DNA of 64,000 nucleotides from Clytia hemisphaerica (lineage: Eukaryota > Cnidaria > Hydrozoa > Leptothecata > Clytiidae). The notes under the pieces were generated by a model, which was given only the letters and a program-made list of their open reading frames with translations, was not told the origin of the DNA and did no database searches. The DNA lies in NCBI GenBank assembly GCA_902728285.1, contig CACVBU010000693.1, forward strand, positions 580,779 to 644,778, given 5' to 3'. Shown piece after piece: positions 54,595-64,000 of the stretch; position 1 is the first letter of the stretch, and each line of letters starts with the position of its first letter. A program made the translations under genes and the position numbers.

Positions 54595-55123
54595 AAAAAC
54601 TGTCAAGCGATATATTTCGGTGGTATCACTATTCTCAAGCTTATAAAAATACAAGTAAAAAATACACACTTGGATTTTTATAAGCTTGAGAATGGTGATA
54701 CATGTTTTTTTATAAGCAAGTGTATGCCCCTTGGTCAGGCTCGTGTATGCTTAAGTTATCAAAGCATCCAGGCATAGTTTATGCTTATTAGATGCTTAAG
54801 AATTATGCTTATGATTCACCCCGAGCCAAGTTTTTAAATGAAATTTCAAAAATTTTGTAAAAAATTGTTCAGATTTTGGGAGCAGTGGAATGTAGCTAGC
54901 CGTGGAATGTCTTATTTTTTACTTGACCTCTACCAAACCAGATAAAAATGAAACAAAAACAGATAAAAATGACCACTTGAAAAATATTTTAGGCTGACAT
55001 ATATGTATATGCTCATGTTATGCTTAGGAATTCTGCAAATCTGAGCCTTCGTATGCTTATAAGCGTTATAAAAGCTTATAAAAAAAAACATGTACCACCG
55101 AAATATATCGCTTGACCGTTTTT
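54595..55123. mobile_element. MITE with 31-bp TIRs and an internal hairpin
   Basis: The left end AAAAACTGTCAAGCGATATA, continuing TTTCGGTGGTA, is matched inverted by the right end with one mismatch in 31. Just inside the left end, TATCACTATTCTCAAGCTTA pairs with TAAGCTTGAGAATGGTGATA (about 54624-54701), a second nested hairpin. Further TATGCTTA-like units occur towards the right end. There is no coding capacity. Confidence 0.85.
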
Positions 55124-55739
55124 AAATTTTAAACTTTGAAAAATGGCTTCAAATTATAACACAAAAAACTTCAATTCGTGTAATTTTCAGAATAAAATTT
55201 CATAAATTTCAAAATTCAGGGCGTACACCTATAAAATTCAGGGCGTACCAGGGCGGACACCTATACAATTCTTACCGAGTTGATCATTACATCGTGTAAT
55301 TAATTTTCATTATACATCGTGATGCTATTGATATTTTATGAACAAATTTTTATAATTATTGTGAAAAGCGCATTCTCTCGTTGATATCGATTGTCCCCTG
55401 TATTTCAGACCCAGTCAGTTACTGTACTTTTATAGGGATCTTTAAGGATTTCAAGTTATTAAAAATTTTTGTCATAGATAGTTGAGGGGAATAATTTCAA
55501 ACCAAACGGGGTCAATATTTCCAAGATCTAAAGAGTCTCCATTCACTAGTTTATTATGAGGTGGGGAGTCAAAACGAGCCAACAAATTACTTGACTTTGA
55601 ACCACGCCCGTTTTAGCACGGACGGTTACAAGTAGGAATTTTTACCACGTAAATTTGATCACTGTTTTGGCTTGAATTTTCTTTATTTAATAAAAAATTG
55701 GGTACTATTGATAAAAAAATGGATCAATAATTATACAAT
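55124..55739. other. gene-free stretch downstream of the protease
   Basis: No supported gene. A short tandem phrase AATTCAGGGCGTAC occurs twice near 55215-55245. The part nearest 55739 should contain the protease 3' UTR. Confidence 0.45.
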
Positions 55740-58583
55740 CTAATATGCGTATGTTTCGATCCATTTGACTTGAGAGCTGATCTTAGCGAAAACACTGTAA
55801 GCTTCTGATGACTTGCAGTAACCAGATCCCCAAGAGACAGAGCCATACAAAACCCAACGGCCCTTGTTTTTGCAAACGAATGGACCACCTGAATCACCAT
55901 GACAACCAGATGTTGGGTCACGTGGTCCACGACCGGCACAGATCATGTGGTCAGTAACGCGAATACCGAGATTACGTGTGTTCATGTTGTAGCATGTTTG
56001 TTGAGACACAGTCTTCAAGAGGGCTTGCTTCAAAACCATGGCTGGTGGCCCTGATTGTCCAACAGTGTGTTGACCCCAGCCTGTGATGTAACATTCTGAA
56101 CCAGGGGCTAGTTCTTCACCAGCCTCAGGCAAGCAGATAGGTTGGACGTGATCGTTGAAAACAGCTGGTCTGTCAAGTTCGATAAGGGCCATATCATTGT
56201 TGAGTTCTGACGGGTGCATCCAGTCTGGATGATGGAAAGCACGGACGGCTTTGTAAACCTGCTCGTCCCCATCGCCATTACTTCGATCGTAGTCACCTGG
56301 GTGGCAAATACAACAAATCTTTACTAATCTTAATGATAATTTACTGGGAACAATGTTCAAGCATCGAAAAATAACTACAACATCATTTCGTATTAAATCA
56401 GATAGAGCTTATTTGCACTGTATGTAGACTACCTCAAAAACAAATTGCAGTAGCAAGGAGCTAATCAAATGACGGGAGAGGAGTGTACCACCATTCAAAG
56501 GTAGGCCAAAGAGAGGCGAGGGGCATTGAGAAAAAATTATACGCCTTGATTTTTTGTCAATACAAGTTAAACTCTTGTTTAATGTCATGGCAAAGCATGC
56601 AGGAGCAAAGACGAACCCTAGTCAGGGTACCTTTTCACTTCCAAATATTGGAATTTCAGTCCCATTCAGGGTCACTTTTTCCGCAAATTTTGACAAAATG
56701 TTCGAAAAGTGGGTCCCAAGTAGGGTCCATTTTTCGAGCCTCAGCAGAATATTCCTATCATTCGGCAAGGGTAATTTCCCCCGGGCTATTTTAGGTCTCC
56801 TAGATAAAGGAGAAAAGAGAACACTTACCCAATACGACTTCATAAGCACGGTAATCGAACCCATCCACACAATGTGCAGCAGTCAACACCCATCTTGGTG
56901 ACAAGATGGATCCTCCACACATGAACTGGCCATTGTAATACAAACTGATTTGCCAGGGCCATGCATCCTTCTTGGCACGCTCACCTCCGATGATTCGCGA
57001 TCCTGCTTTAGGGATTCCACATTCTGAAAGAGAAAAGTACAAATATAGCTGCACAATGAGGAAAATTCAAGAGAAACTCAACACAACAACTTTTCAAATT
57101 CATAAGATGGAAAATACTTTTGGAAACAAATATTAAGGTAAGGTAACGTGATGAAAGTATCAACTTTAGATCTAACCAATACCAACCTCTTCTTGAGCTC
57201 TGTGACACAGTTTACGCAAAATATGATGCAAGTCCTTATGAATTACTAACATATTGCAAAAATCTAATTCGTACTTTTTTCAGGGTTACAAAGACAATGA
57301 AAATTATTACACTTACGGTCTGGTTTTGATCCACTTCCGTCAGGTTTCTCACCACCAGATCCACCTACAAAGATAATCATTGTATTTACTTTATCACCTT
57401 ATCGGGGAAAAAACCGGGTGTTAGTGAATAAATATTTTTTGGGTTGGCGACTAAATTTTTGAAGTCAATTTTCCTTAAACCTCAAGGCTCACTGAAGTCG
57501 TTAAAAACAGAAAATATTACATGAAATGTAATGAGGCAATTGATAGAATTTCTGTTCAACTATCTTCGATCAAGGGATCATTTTGTGGCAATGTAAGATT
57601 ACGCGTTGCGTGCATGTTTAGACTTATCAGAGTCAGTGTTAAAAATAGCTAGATTAGATCATTAAATTTTTTGCGCCTTTTATTTTCTTGCACCTCTTAA
57701 AAAGAGTTTTTTTTCACGCCCTTTTCACGTTTGCTGCACGAGAATTAATGGGACTAAGGTAAAAATATGAGTAATGCACACCGGGGCTGACCTGAATCTG
57801 ACAAGGAAATCGATTTTGAGGCAGGGTTTACACTAGAGGTTAGAAAAGACAATGGAGAAACTCACCGCACATGTTGCAACTTTTAGGGCAGACTTGCTTC
57901 ATCTTTTGTGGTTCAGCTTTACAATATCCCATGCGGGCGTACAACGGACAGTACCATTGCTTGTCTTTGCACACTGAAAAAGAAGAATATAAAATGGTAC
58001 AGTTCAAAATGTTTTTACATATTACTTTGATTAAAGGTTTATTTTCTCTATCCTATACGGGCAGCCCACTGGCAGGTCTTGACATAGGGGCGTTATAGTC
58101 TGTTCCCCTTCCTACGGCGATTATCTTTTAGCTTCGCGCATGGCTTTCTAATTCTAGAGAACGCCATGGCTTCGAGTTAATTTTCAGCCAGCAAAGAAAA
58201 GCTTAACAAAGGCGAGCAATATCAATTCTCCTTTTAAACCAACTTGTATAAAAAGAAGTTGCAAAAAATGATGATTTTTCTTAGATGCTTGAATATTAAT
58301 CTAAAAAAAAAGCTTCGCCACTGGTGTCTTTCTAGAAAGCATTGATCAGGCTTGACTGTTCTTATTTTTTTAACACTTTGAATTTAAAATTGTTCTAACC
58401 CTGTTCCCATTTCTAAGGTAAAACTGAGGTATTTCAGGTGTAATAAGATTTTCTTATTTATTTGATCCTTAAAATTTGCTTAAAATTGAGAAACAATGAG
58501 AAGCGATGATTTTAGGCAATCAAAAACATACCTTGTGCCGCAGCTAGAGTTGTCAACGCCAAAAGAATCAAAATTGTCTTCAT
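55740..58583 (-). CDS. secreted chymotrypsin-like serine protease with N-terminal ShK domain
   Basis: Five exons (58532-58583, 57866-57973, 57317-57364, 56829-57023, 55740-56296), all separated by phase-1 introns, give 319 aa. Residues 1-16 are a signal peptide. Exon 2 alone encodes a six-cysteine ShK domain (about 19-53), exon 3 a Gly/Ser/Lys linker, and exons 4-5 an S1 protease domain opening at RIIGGE after a likely activation cleavage (about 79/80). The catalytic triad is His120 in TAAHC, Asp in NNDMALIEL and Ser in GDSGGP. The residue six before the catalytic Ser (trypsin position 189) is Ser, with Gly in SWGSG, which predicts chymotrypsin-like rather than trypsin specificity. ShK-S1 fusions are common in cnidarian digestive gland cells. 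The ShK part here is a domain of an enzyme, not a free peptide. An acceptor ends 9 nt before the AUG. Confidence 0.96.
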
Positions 58584-58600
58584 CTTGTGTGACTGCAATC
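58584..58600 (-). promoter_or_regulatory. 3' splice acceptor 9 nt before the protease start
   Basis: The minus strand reads GTTTTGATTGCAG and then nine bases before the AUG (AG at 58593-58594). It may be the acceptor of a 5' UTR intron or a trans-splice site. Confidence 0.5.
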
Positions 58601-59273
58601 AAAACTTCGTAAAGTGATAGTGCTTTCAAAAAGGTCACCGCATCATTTATAGGTCATGTAATTGAATCTTTTTGATGTTGATGGTACAGGTGAAACAGGT
58701 GTAAGACGTGTGTAATGAAGATAATGATATTACTATATTTGTTTTTTGGCGTTCGATAGAGAAACTCGTTTCACAATTATTGCATCAAATAACGATCGGA
58801 AAAAGTTCACGGCCTCACTGCATCCTCAAACTAGCATGCTTCTTGAAGGATCCGCAAGCGCCACCTTTGCCACTGTATCGTTCACCGTTTTACAATCAAA
58901 AATTGTATTTCCCTAGAGTACTTTGCAAAGAAAAGCCCCGCTCGATATCACAACATTGACCTATAATGCACTTCTAGAGAAGCGTGATATTATATAACGA
59001 GATATCGATTAAGTTTCGTATTTTTTCACCTGGGTAAAATTAGCCGGCGTCTCGTGTTTCATCTGTTGAATTTACAGTGAAAAGTATCTTGTATTTCCAA
59101 TTGTATTTGAGAAAAACGTTTAAATAATTTTTAGTCTCCACTAACCAAAAGGCCAGTCCCTTTGGGGTGACAAGTTTATGACACATTGGAATCCTGGAAG
59201 TATTTTCTCTATCCCATATTCTCTAAAATCTTTCTTTTGATCGGAGTTTTTTTGAAAGTGGTACTTACCATCC
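58601..59273. other. gene-free stretch upstream of the protease
   Basis: Probable promoter region of the protease with no recognised exon. The plus-strand frame 58708-58959 has no recognisable content. Confidence 0.4.
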
Positions 59274-59352
59274 CAGCTGGTACACAACGATGTACGTTGA
59301 TGTAACGTTATATGAACGTAGATTAGATAAACGTACGTTGAAACAACATTGT
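59274..59352. mobile_element. AACGTT-type palindromic element, copy 2 (diverged)
   Basis: It starts CAGCTGGTACACAACG and contains TAACGTTATATGAACG, then CGTTGAAACAACATTG, the same order as copy 1 at 4028-4119. Substitutions have broken several AACGTT boxes and the right-hand CAGCTG end is lost. Confidence 0.65.
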
Positions 59353-59663
59353 AGTAGGGGGAAATTTGTTCGATTTTCTGAGGTCTGTTATACATTTTTG
59401 AAAAGCAGGGAATCAAAATAACATGTGTGCCAATTTTTTTTCGGACACTTTGGTGTGTTTTTTGGACAAATATGACGGTTGGCAAAAATCATAGGGTCGA
59501 AATTTAATGAAAATGAAAAACTCAAACCTTCTTATAACTCGAATGTCTCCTTAACTCAAAATCTTACTCCACAACTCAAAATTTCCTGAACTCGAACAAA
59601 TTTGTGTTCGCTGTGGGTGTTCAATAATTAAAGAGGCTCCATTATAAAATGAATATAATGTAC

Positions 59664-59770
59664 CTGCTTGTCGGTTTTGATTCAAGTTTTTTTGCTGATC
59701 GACAACGGCACTTTCAACTTGATGTTTCAATTCATCCAAGACGTTGCCATCAGCAGAGCACCGTCAGCAC
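59664..59770 (-). CDS. possible exon of an unidentified gene
   Basis: A minus-strand frame reads DGNVLDELKHQVESAVVDQQ and on through KNLNQNRQA to a donor GTACAT at 59662-59663. The peptide is polar and helix-prone with coding-like codon usage. Upstream the frame meets a TGA beside a small tandem duplication (GTGCTGACG and GTGCTCTGCTGATGG), and no acceptor fits. It may be a decayed exon. It could belong to the same gene as 59929-60237. Confidence 0.3.
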
Positions 59771-59928
59771 TTTCAGTTTTCTCTGTCGTTATTGTTGATA
59801 TTGGTGTATCTGAGGGTTGTGGATAAACTACTACTTTAGAATAATAAAATTTGGAAGAATGGGTACAATATGGCACTGTCCAGGTAGTATGAATGTGTGT
59901 GATGGGTATGAGTAAATTTATACTTAAA

Positions 59929-60237
59929 TTAAAACATTAGAGGGGGAATGTCTTTTGGGAAGAATCCAAAAATGGTAATAATGTTTTCAAAGCCATAAAC
60001 TTGTGAATGTACATGAAGATAATTATCTAATGGGGCTCCAGTCACAATGATTAGTAATAACAAAAACTGAGAAACAAAAAATTCTGTTCCGCTTAAGATA
60101 ACAAGGATCTTCAATTGTTTGCTAGTTTTTTTTACCTTTTTATGAATTTCTGCTGTGTCACTGTTAGAATCAAACCAACGGATGTCAGACATTGTAATGA
60201 ATGTTATCTTATCATTATTATCATTTTCAACATCTAG
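59929..60237 (-). CDS. possible terminal exon of a small membrane protein
   Basis: The minus strand has a strong acceptor (TTTTTTTTCATTCTAG), then an open frame beginning DVENDNNDKITFITMSDIRW, a basic segment (KKVKKTSKQLK), a hydrophobic stretch of about 25 residues (FFVSQFLLLLIIV) and a second hydrophobic piece before the stop at 59929. An internal ATG at 60192 could start an 87-aa protein. Composition and the acceptor suggest a real exon, but I do not recognise the family and cannot link other exons securely. Confidence 0.4.
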   Translation of the reverse strand, partial: LDVENDNNDKITFITMSDIRWFDSNSDTAEIHKKVKKTSKQLKILVILSGTEFFVSQFLLLLIIVTGAPLDNYLHVHSQVYGFENIITIFGFFPKDIPPLMF

Positions 60238-60760
60238 AATGAAAAAAAAATCATTTAAACTTAATTGGCTTTAACTGTGCAGTGTTTTTGGCTACATTGT
60301 GAAAACCAAGTCAGGGTTATTATAGTAGTTTGGTTTGGGAATGGTTTCCACAAAATAGCAAAACACTGGAGTGAACATTTTAAACAGGATAAACTTCAAT
60401 AATGGTGGAATTTCTTTGAATTTAAAAGACAAATTGTTTTTTTTGAATGACAAGTGGGATAAAACGCATCTTTTCATATATGCGAGACTGGATATGAAGA
60501 TTGACTGGCAGCTCGTATATGATAAGACTAAAATTGTAAATAAAGAGTATCTCCAATTTAAAATCTTTCGCGTCGACCGTTAAAAAACTGTTCTATTTTA
60601 AAAAAAGAGTTAAAAATGTAATACATTATGAAGTCAAAAAAGGTAAGCAAATAAACAAAAAGGCCAAGGTTGAAGATTTCTTTACATCATGTCCTTTAGT
60701 CTTATGTCATAACATAGCCGCGGTATTAAAACGACCAAAACATCATACATTTATAAAATA
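60238..60760. other. PRPF4 3' flank
   Basis: AT-rich, with short open frames on both strands (292-477 and 371-583 within the 60-kb block) that overlap each other and match nothing. It is likely to contain the PRPF4 3' UTR. Confidence 0.4.
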
Positions 60761-62882
60761 TTACACTAAAAACTCAGGTCCCCATAATTTGAATGTCCGA
60801 TCAAAGGAAGTTGTTACAATAAAATTCTCATCTTGAGTAACATCAACACAAGTGACTTTCTGTTCATGTCCTGATAAAGTTTTCAATGGTGTCCATGTAG
60901 GATATGACCAGACTTTCGCTTCACCATCAAAAGAAGCTGTCACCAAAAAGTTATTACAAAATTTCAAATGCGATATTAAATTATTATGAGCTGGAATAGT
61001 GTAAATCGATTTTTGTTGTCTCAAATCCCAAATCATACATTTTTGGTCCTCACTTCCTGTGGCAACTTGATAGCCGTTTGAGTGAAAATCAACGGCAAGA
61101 ACCCTTTTCAAATGTCCGTCAAGTGAAAACACGTTACGACCAGTACGCAAATCCCAGACCAGTCCTCTAGCATCGTAACCACCTGTGACTGCCAACGCAC
61201 CATCCTGTTGGAAACAAATCTTGTAGACTTCCTTACCGTGACCCTCTTGATGTAAAACCTCAGTCTGTTGCTCCAAATCCCATAAACGCCATGATTTATC
61301 AAAACACGAGGTACCTAGAAACCTGCCAGAAGGATGAAAAGCAAGGCTTGAAACTCGCTCCTCGTGGCCTTCGATTTTCCCGATTGGAGCATCATCCTCT
61401 AGATTCCATAATTGAACAACACCATCTACACCACAAGATACCATATTAGCAGCAGAGCTTTCCAAACTTATTGTGGATTGAGGGTGAAAGACAATAGCAC
61501 CAACTCTCTCGTTATGACCCTTCAGAGTTCGTACTTCATTACCATCAGGAAGCGACCATAATTTACATAAACCACTCCAAGATCCAGTGGCCAGAAGCTT
61601 CCCGTTAGGTGACAAATTACAATACGATAGAGGACGATTATCACCAATCTGACTGCAAAAATTAATCAATGCTCTCATCTTTCTTTGCACTTCTTGCGAC
61701 TTTTTCAGTTTCTCTGTTTCAGGCATTTTTAAGTCCTTTTTGGCTTGTATCAAACGATCTCTTGCCCTAGGGACAGAGTACTTGGCCATAAACAACCGTG
61801 AGGCTTTCAGCTCCTCGGTCCCCTCATGGTACCATACTTCCTCAGGAGCATCTGCCTCTTCTTCTTCCTCAGATTCTTCCTTAGTTGCAGTAAATCCTGG
61901 TAAAAGCTGCTCAAAGACTGAGAGCAAATCTCTTAAACGATCGCGACGTTGAGCTGGTCCTTCACCAAAGAGACAAATAGGATGGCCAAGTTCACGTAAT
62001 CGAGCCTTGACAGCTTTATCATCAGTAGACACGGTGATAGATTTGATTATTTTACGCTTTTCAAATTGTGCCATTAATTCTTGTTGGTGTTCAGCTTTGG
62101 CATCAGGAGTCATTTCCATGGTTTCAACATCACCAATGTTGATATTACCAGCTTTCATAGCTCGATCAACTGCTGTATCTTCATCACTATCAGATTCGCC
62201 GTCAGATTCTGAAAAGAAAACTAACTGTTTAAAACCTGATGGTTTGATGTTTTTTGGAAGTTTTGCTCAGGTAGAAATTATCAAACAATTCCCAACAAAT
62301 TGTATGAACACTGCAAGAAAACTGTTGCGGATTCTAGTGATTTGACCGGACCAAAATTATTACTATGTTTACCTAAGTTAACAGAAAGCCTCTAATAAAA
62401 TAAATACTTTAATTAATTTAATTTATAGAAGTGTATTTCTCAGGTCTATTGACCTCTATGAAACGACCTCTATAATACTAAATTTAGGCCAACTAACACT
62501 AAGAAAACTTTATGATTGCAATGATTAGGCCCCTGCACCCAACAAAAGATATTCACAGATAATTTCTTCTTTAGACCTGCAAAACTTGTCTCCAAGCCGG
62601 AAGAATAATGCCCCTATAAAATAGAAGGAGAGCTTAATAAACCCAAATATTTAGCTTGGGGTAGTAAAACAAACCTTGATTCTTCTTCTTTCGTTTCTTT
62701 TTCTTTTTCTTTGAATCCTCATCGTCACTTGACTCCTCGCTTGATTCACTTCCCTGTGCACGTAACAATTCCTGTGCTGCTTTCTCCTCACGTAATATCC
62801 TTTCCCTCTCCTGGTCTTCTAAACTACCATAAAACAATCTTTGTTTTTTCAGTTGTGGGCCATCTTCTTCGTCAGACGACAT
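60761..62882 (-). CDS. PRPF4: U4/U6 small nuclear ribonucleoprotein PRP4 (PRPF4)
   Basis: Two exons (62675-62882 and 60761-62208, joined in phase 1) give 551 aa, slightly longer than the human protein. PRPF4 binds PRPF3 and PPIH on the U4/U6 snRNP and is needed to assemble the U4/U6.U5 tri-snRNP in the nucleus. Seen are an N-terminal QRLFYGSLEDQERERI box, an acidic then lysine-rich stretch, NINIGDVE, the splicing-factor motif with STDDKAVKARLRELGHPICL and FGEGPAQRRDRL (about 129-163), an acidic linker, WYHEGTEEL, and NFCSQIGDNRPLSYC leading into seven WD40 repeats (about 258-549) with repeated LWDL or VWDL ends and a final SFDRTFKLW. The first ATG is in a normal position. A weaker acceptor-like CAG lies about 27 nt upstream. 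The gene looks intact. Confidence 0.97.
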
Positions 62883-63019
62883 ATTGCTCCTTTTTGGATA
62901 ATTTTACGGCTGATTCTTACTTAAATATTATTTATTATAGCTGTAAGAAAAAGAAAAACAATTTTAATAATACTTTCGGTAAAAAGACCATGAAATATGA
63001 GTGTTGCTTCTGTATGGTT
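62883..63019. other. PRPF4 5' flank
   Basis: Probable promoter and leader region of PRPF4. The minus strand has AAGTAAGAATCAG 27 nt before the AUG, a weak acceptor candidate. Confidence 0.3.
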
Positions 63020-63215
63020 TTGCATAGTGCAGGAAGGGGTCTGATCCCCCCTTCTTAAATGATTCATAACAGTGCTGAAAAATAATCTACAATATATGTA
63101 AGCCCCCCCTTCTTAAACGATCCCCACTTTTTAATGAAAATTTCTGATCCCCCCCCTTCTTCACTTTTTTGGAAGGTGTCATCCCCCCCCCCCCTTAGAA
63201 AGGGGGGGGGTTCGA
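63020..63215. repeat. GATCCCCCCTTCTTAAA repeats with C and G homopolymers
   Basis: A unit close to GATCCCCCCTTCTTAAA or a variant occurs about four times. It ends in a run of about 13 C, then TTAGAAA and a run of nine G, which can fold into a hairpin. Homopolymer lengths here may be unreliable in an assembly. Confidence 0.7.
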
Positions 63216-64000
63216 ACTATGTTTGGGGCCTTAACTTTTATACATGATTTTAAATCTTGTTTTTTTTCAACTTTTATAATTTAGTATGATATTGCAATTT
63301 TCATCCAAAAGTACAACTTAGACTGAAAAAGAAAATGAGAGCTCAACCTCACTTTTGGATAATATCACAAGACACAAGCTTCCTTGTCTAAGTCTTAAGA
63401 GCCATTTTCTGAGAGATAAAGACACACAGACAGGAAGTGATATCCTCAGAATTGCTTCATTTTTAAGTATATTGGTCAAAACCATGATTGTTGCAACCTG
63501 TGAAATTTTTTTGAAATTCCCATCGAATGGCTAGTGAAAGTGTATTTCAAATTAGCTTGCAGTATTTTTTCAAACCTTAATAACTTTTGATAGAATTGGA
63601 ATTAAGTAGCCATTTTGTGCTCGTTGAAAAGATAATCCGGAGTGGAATATTATCAAAAAAGAAAAAAAAAATTATAAAAGATGGAAAAACAAAGATGAAA
63701 AATGAAGAAGGAGAAAATCAACTTCTTGTAGAATAATGCTATGATCTTCATTTTGTATAAGAAACTTTTCAATCTTAGAACCTCATTAGTGCGAAAAAAT
63801 ATTTAAAAAATATTCATTCAATCAAAAAATACACCCTAAAACTCAAACCCTGGTTGACTTAAAAAAGGGCTCTTTTTTGTTGTTTTTTGATGACTTTTGA
63901 AGTCAATCATTGATATACTATATATACTATATCTTTTGATGTAATAATTTTTTTTGAAAAATTCTTTCACATTAATGACGCTCTATAGATATCTATATGA
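63216..64000. other. gene-free end of window
   Basis: AT-rich sequence without recognised exons, RNA genes or bounded repeats. Confidence 0.5.

Noticed and set aside
59141-59485. 114-codon minus-strand frame
   Set aside because: It runs through the palindromic element at 59274-59352 and has no coding character outside it.
60292-60583. overlapping small frames on both strands downstream of PRPF4
   Set aside because: AT-rich, mutually overlapping, and no splice sites that join them to neighbours.

Overview
This window is nuclear DNA from an early-branching animal, most likely a cnidarian and perhaps a hydrozoan. The evidence is a set of intron-rich, GT-AG-spliced metazoan housekeeping genes in AT-rich, transposon-laden DNA, a secreted chymotrypsin carrying an N-terminal ShK domain (a pairing typical of Cnidaria), a cofactor-independent phosphoglycerate mutase (patchy in animals), and 3' splice acceptors lying directly before several start codons (expected if spliced-leader trans-splicing is used, as in hydrozoans). 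The phylum call is an inference from these traits.

Every gene I can support lies on the minus strand. In transcription order (high to low coordinate) they are PRPF4 (60761-62882, 2 exons), an unidentified membrane-protein fragment (about 59664-60237), the ShK-chymotrypsin (55740-58583, 5 exons), a broken rhodopsin-type GPCR (53376-54167), a GPCR N-terminal relic (52305-52440), an intact single-exon GPCR (50904-51896), an arylsulfatase B-like enzyme (44214-46707, 3 exons), COQ5 (35246-36208, 1 exon), iPGM (27156-34512, 12 exons) and UTP14 (15689-26527, 13 exons). Exon phases join without error in every multi-exon model. The predicted lengths are 707 aa (UTP14), 510 aa (iPGM), 320 aa (COQ5), 663 aa (ARSB-like), 319 aa (protease) and 551 aa (PRPF4). 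They serve unrelated jobs (ribosome biogenesis, glycolysis, ubiquinone synthesis, glycan desulfation, extracellular proteolysis, splicing), so the cluster is not a pathway cluster.

The first 15 kb holds no gene I can support, only inverted repeats and palindromic elements. The 36.2-44.2 kb stretch is a repeat-dense gap with long hairpins, TA-flanked MITEs, ATCGAT clusters and a 660-bp array of a bipartite motif. Introns are full of mobile DNA: a dead CR1/Jockey-type LINE and several MITEs in UTP14, and in iPGM a 2.8-kb terminal-inverted-repeat element that itself contains another element, followed directly by a tRNA-derived SINE.

The most unusual observations are the array at 42436-43095 (AGAACAG, then 11 variable bases, then a CCAGCTGG-like E-box, with the 11-base gap kept in 11 of 13 forward units), the splice acceptors 1-39 nt upstream of five start codons, and a pair of palindromic elements, one built from AACGTT boxes at exact 11-bp steps.
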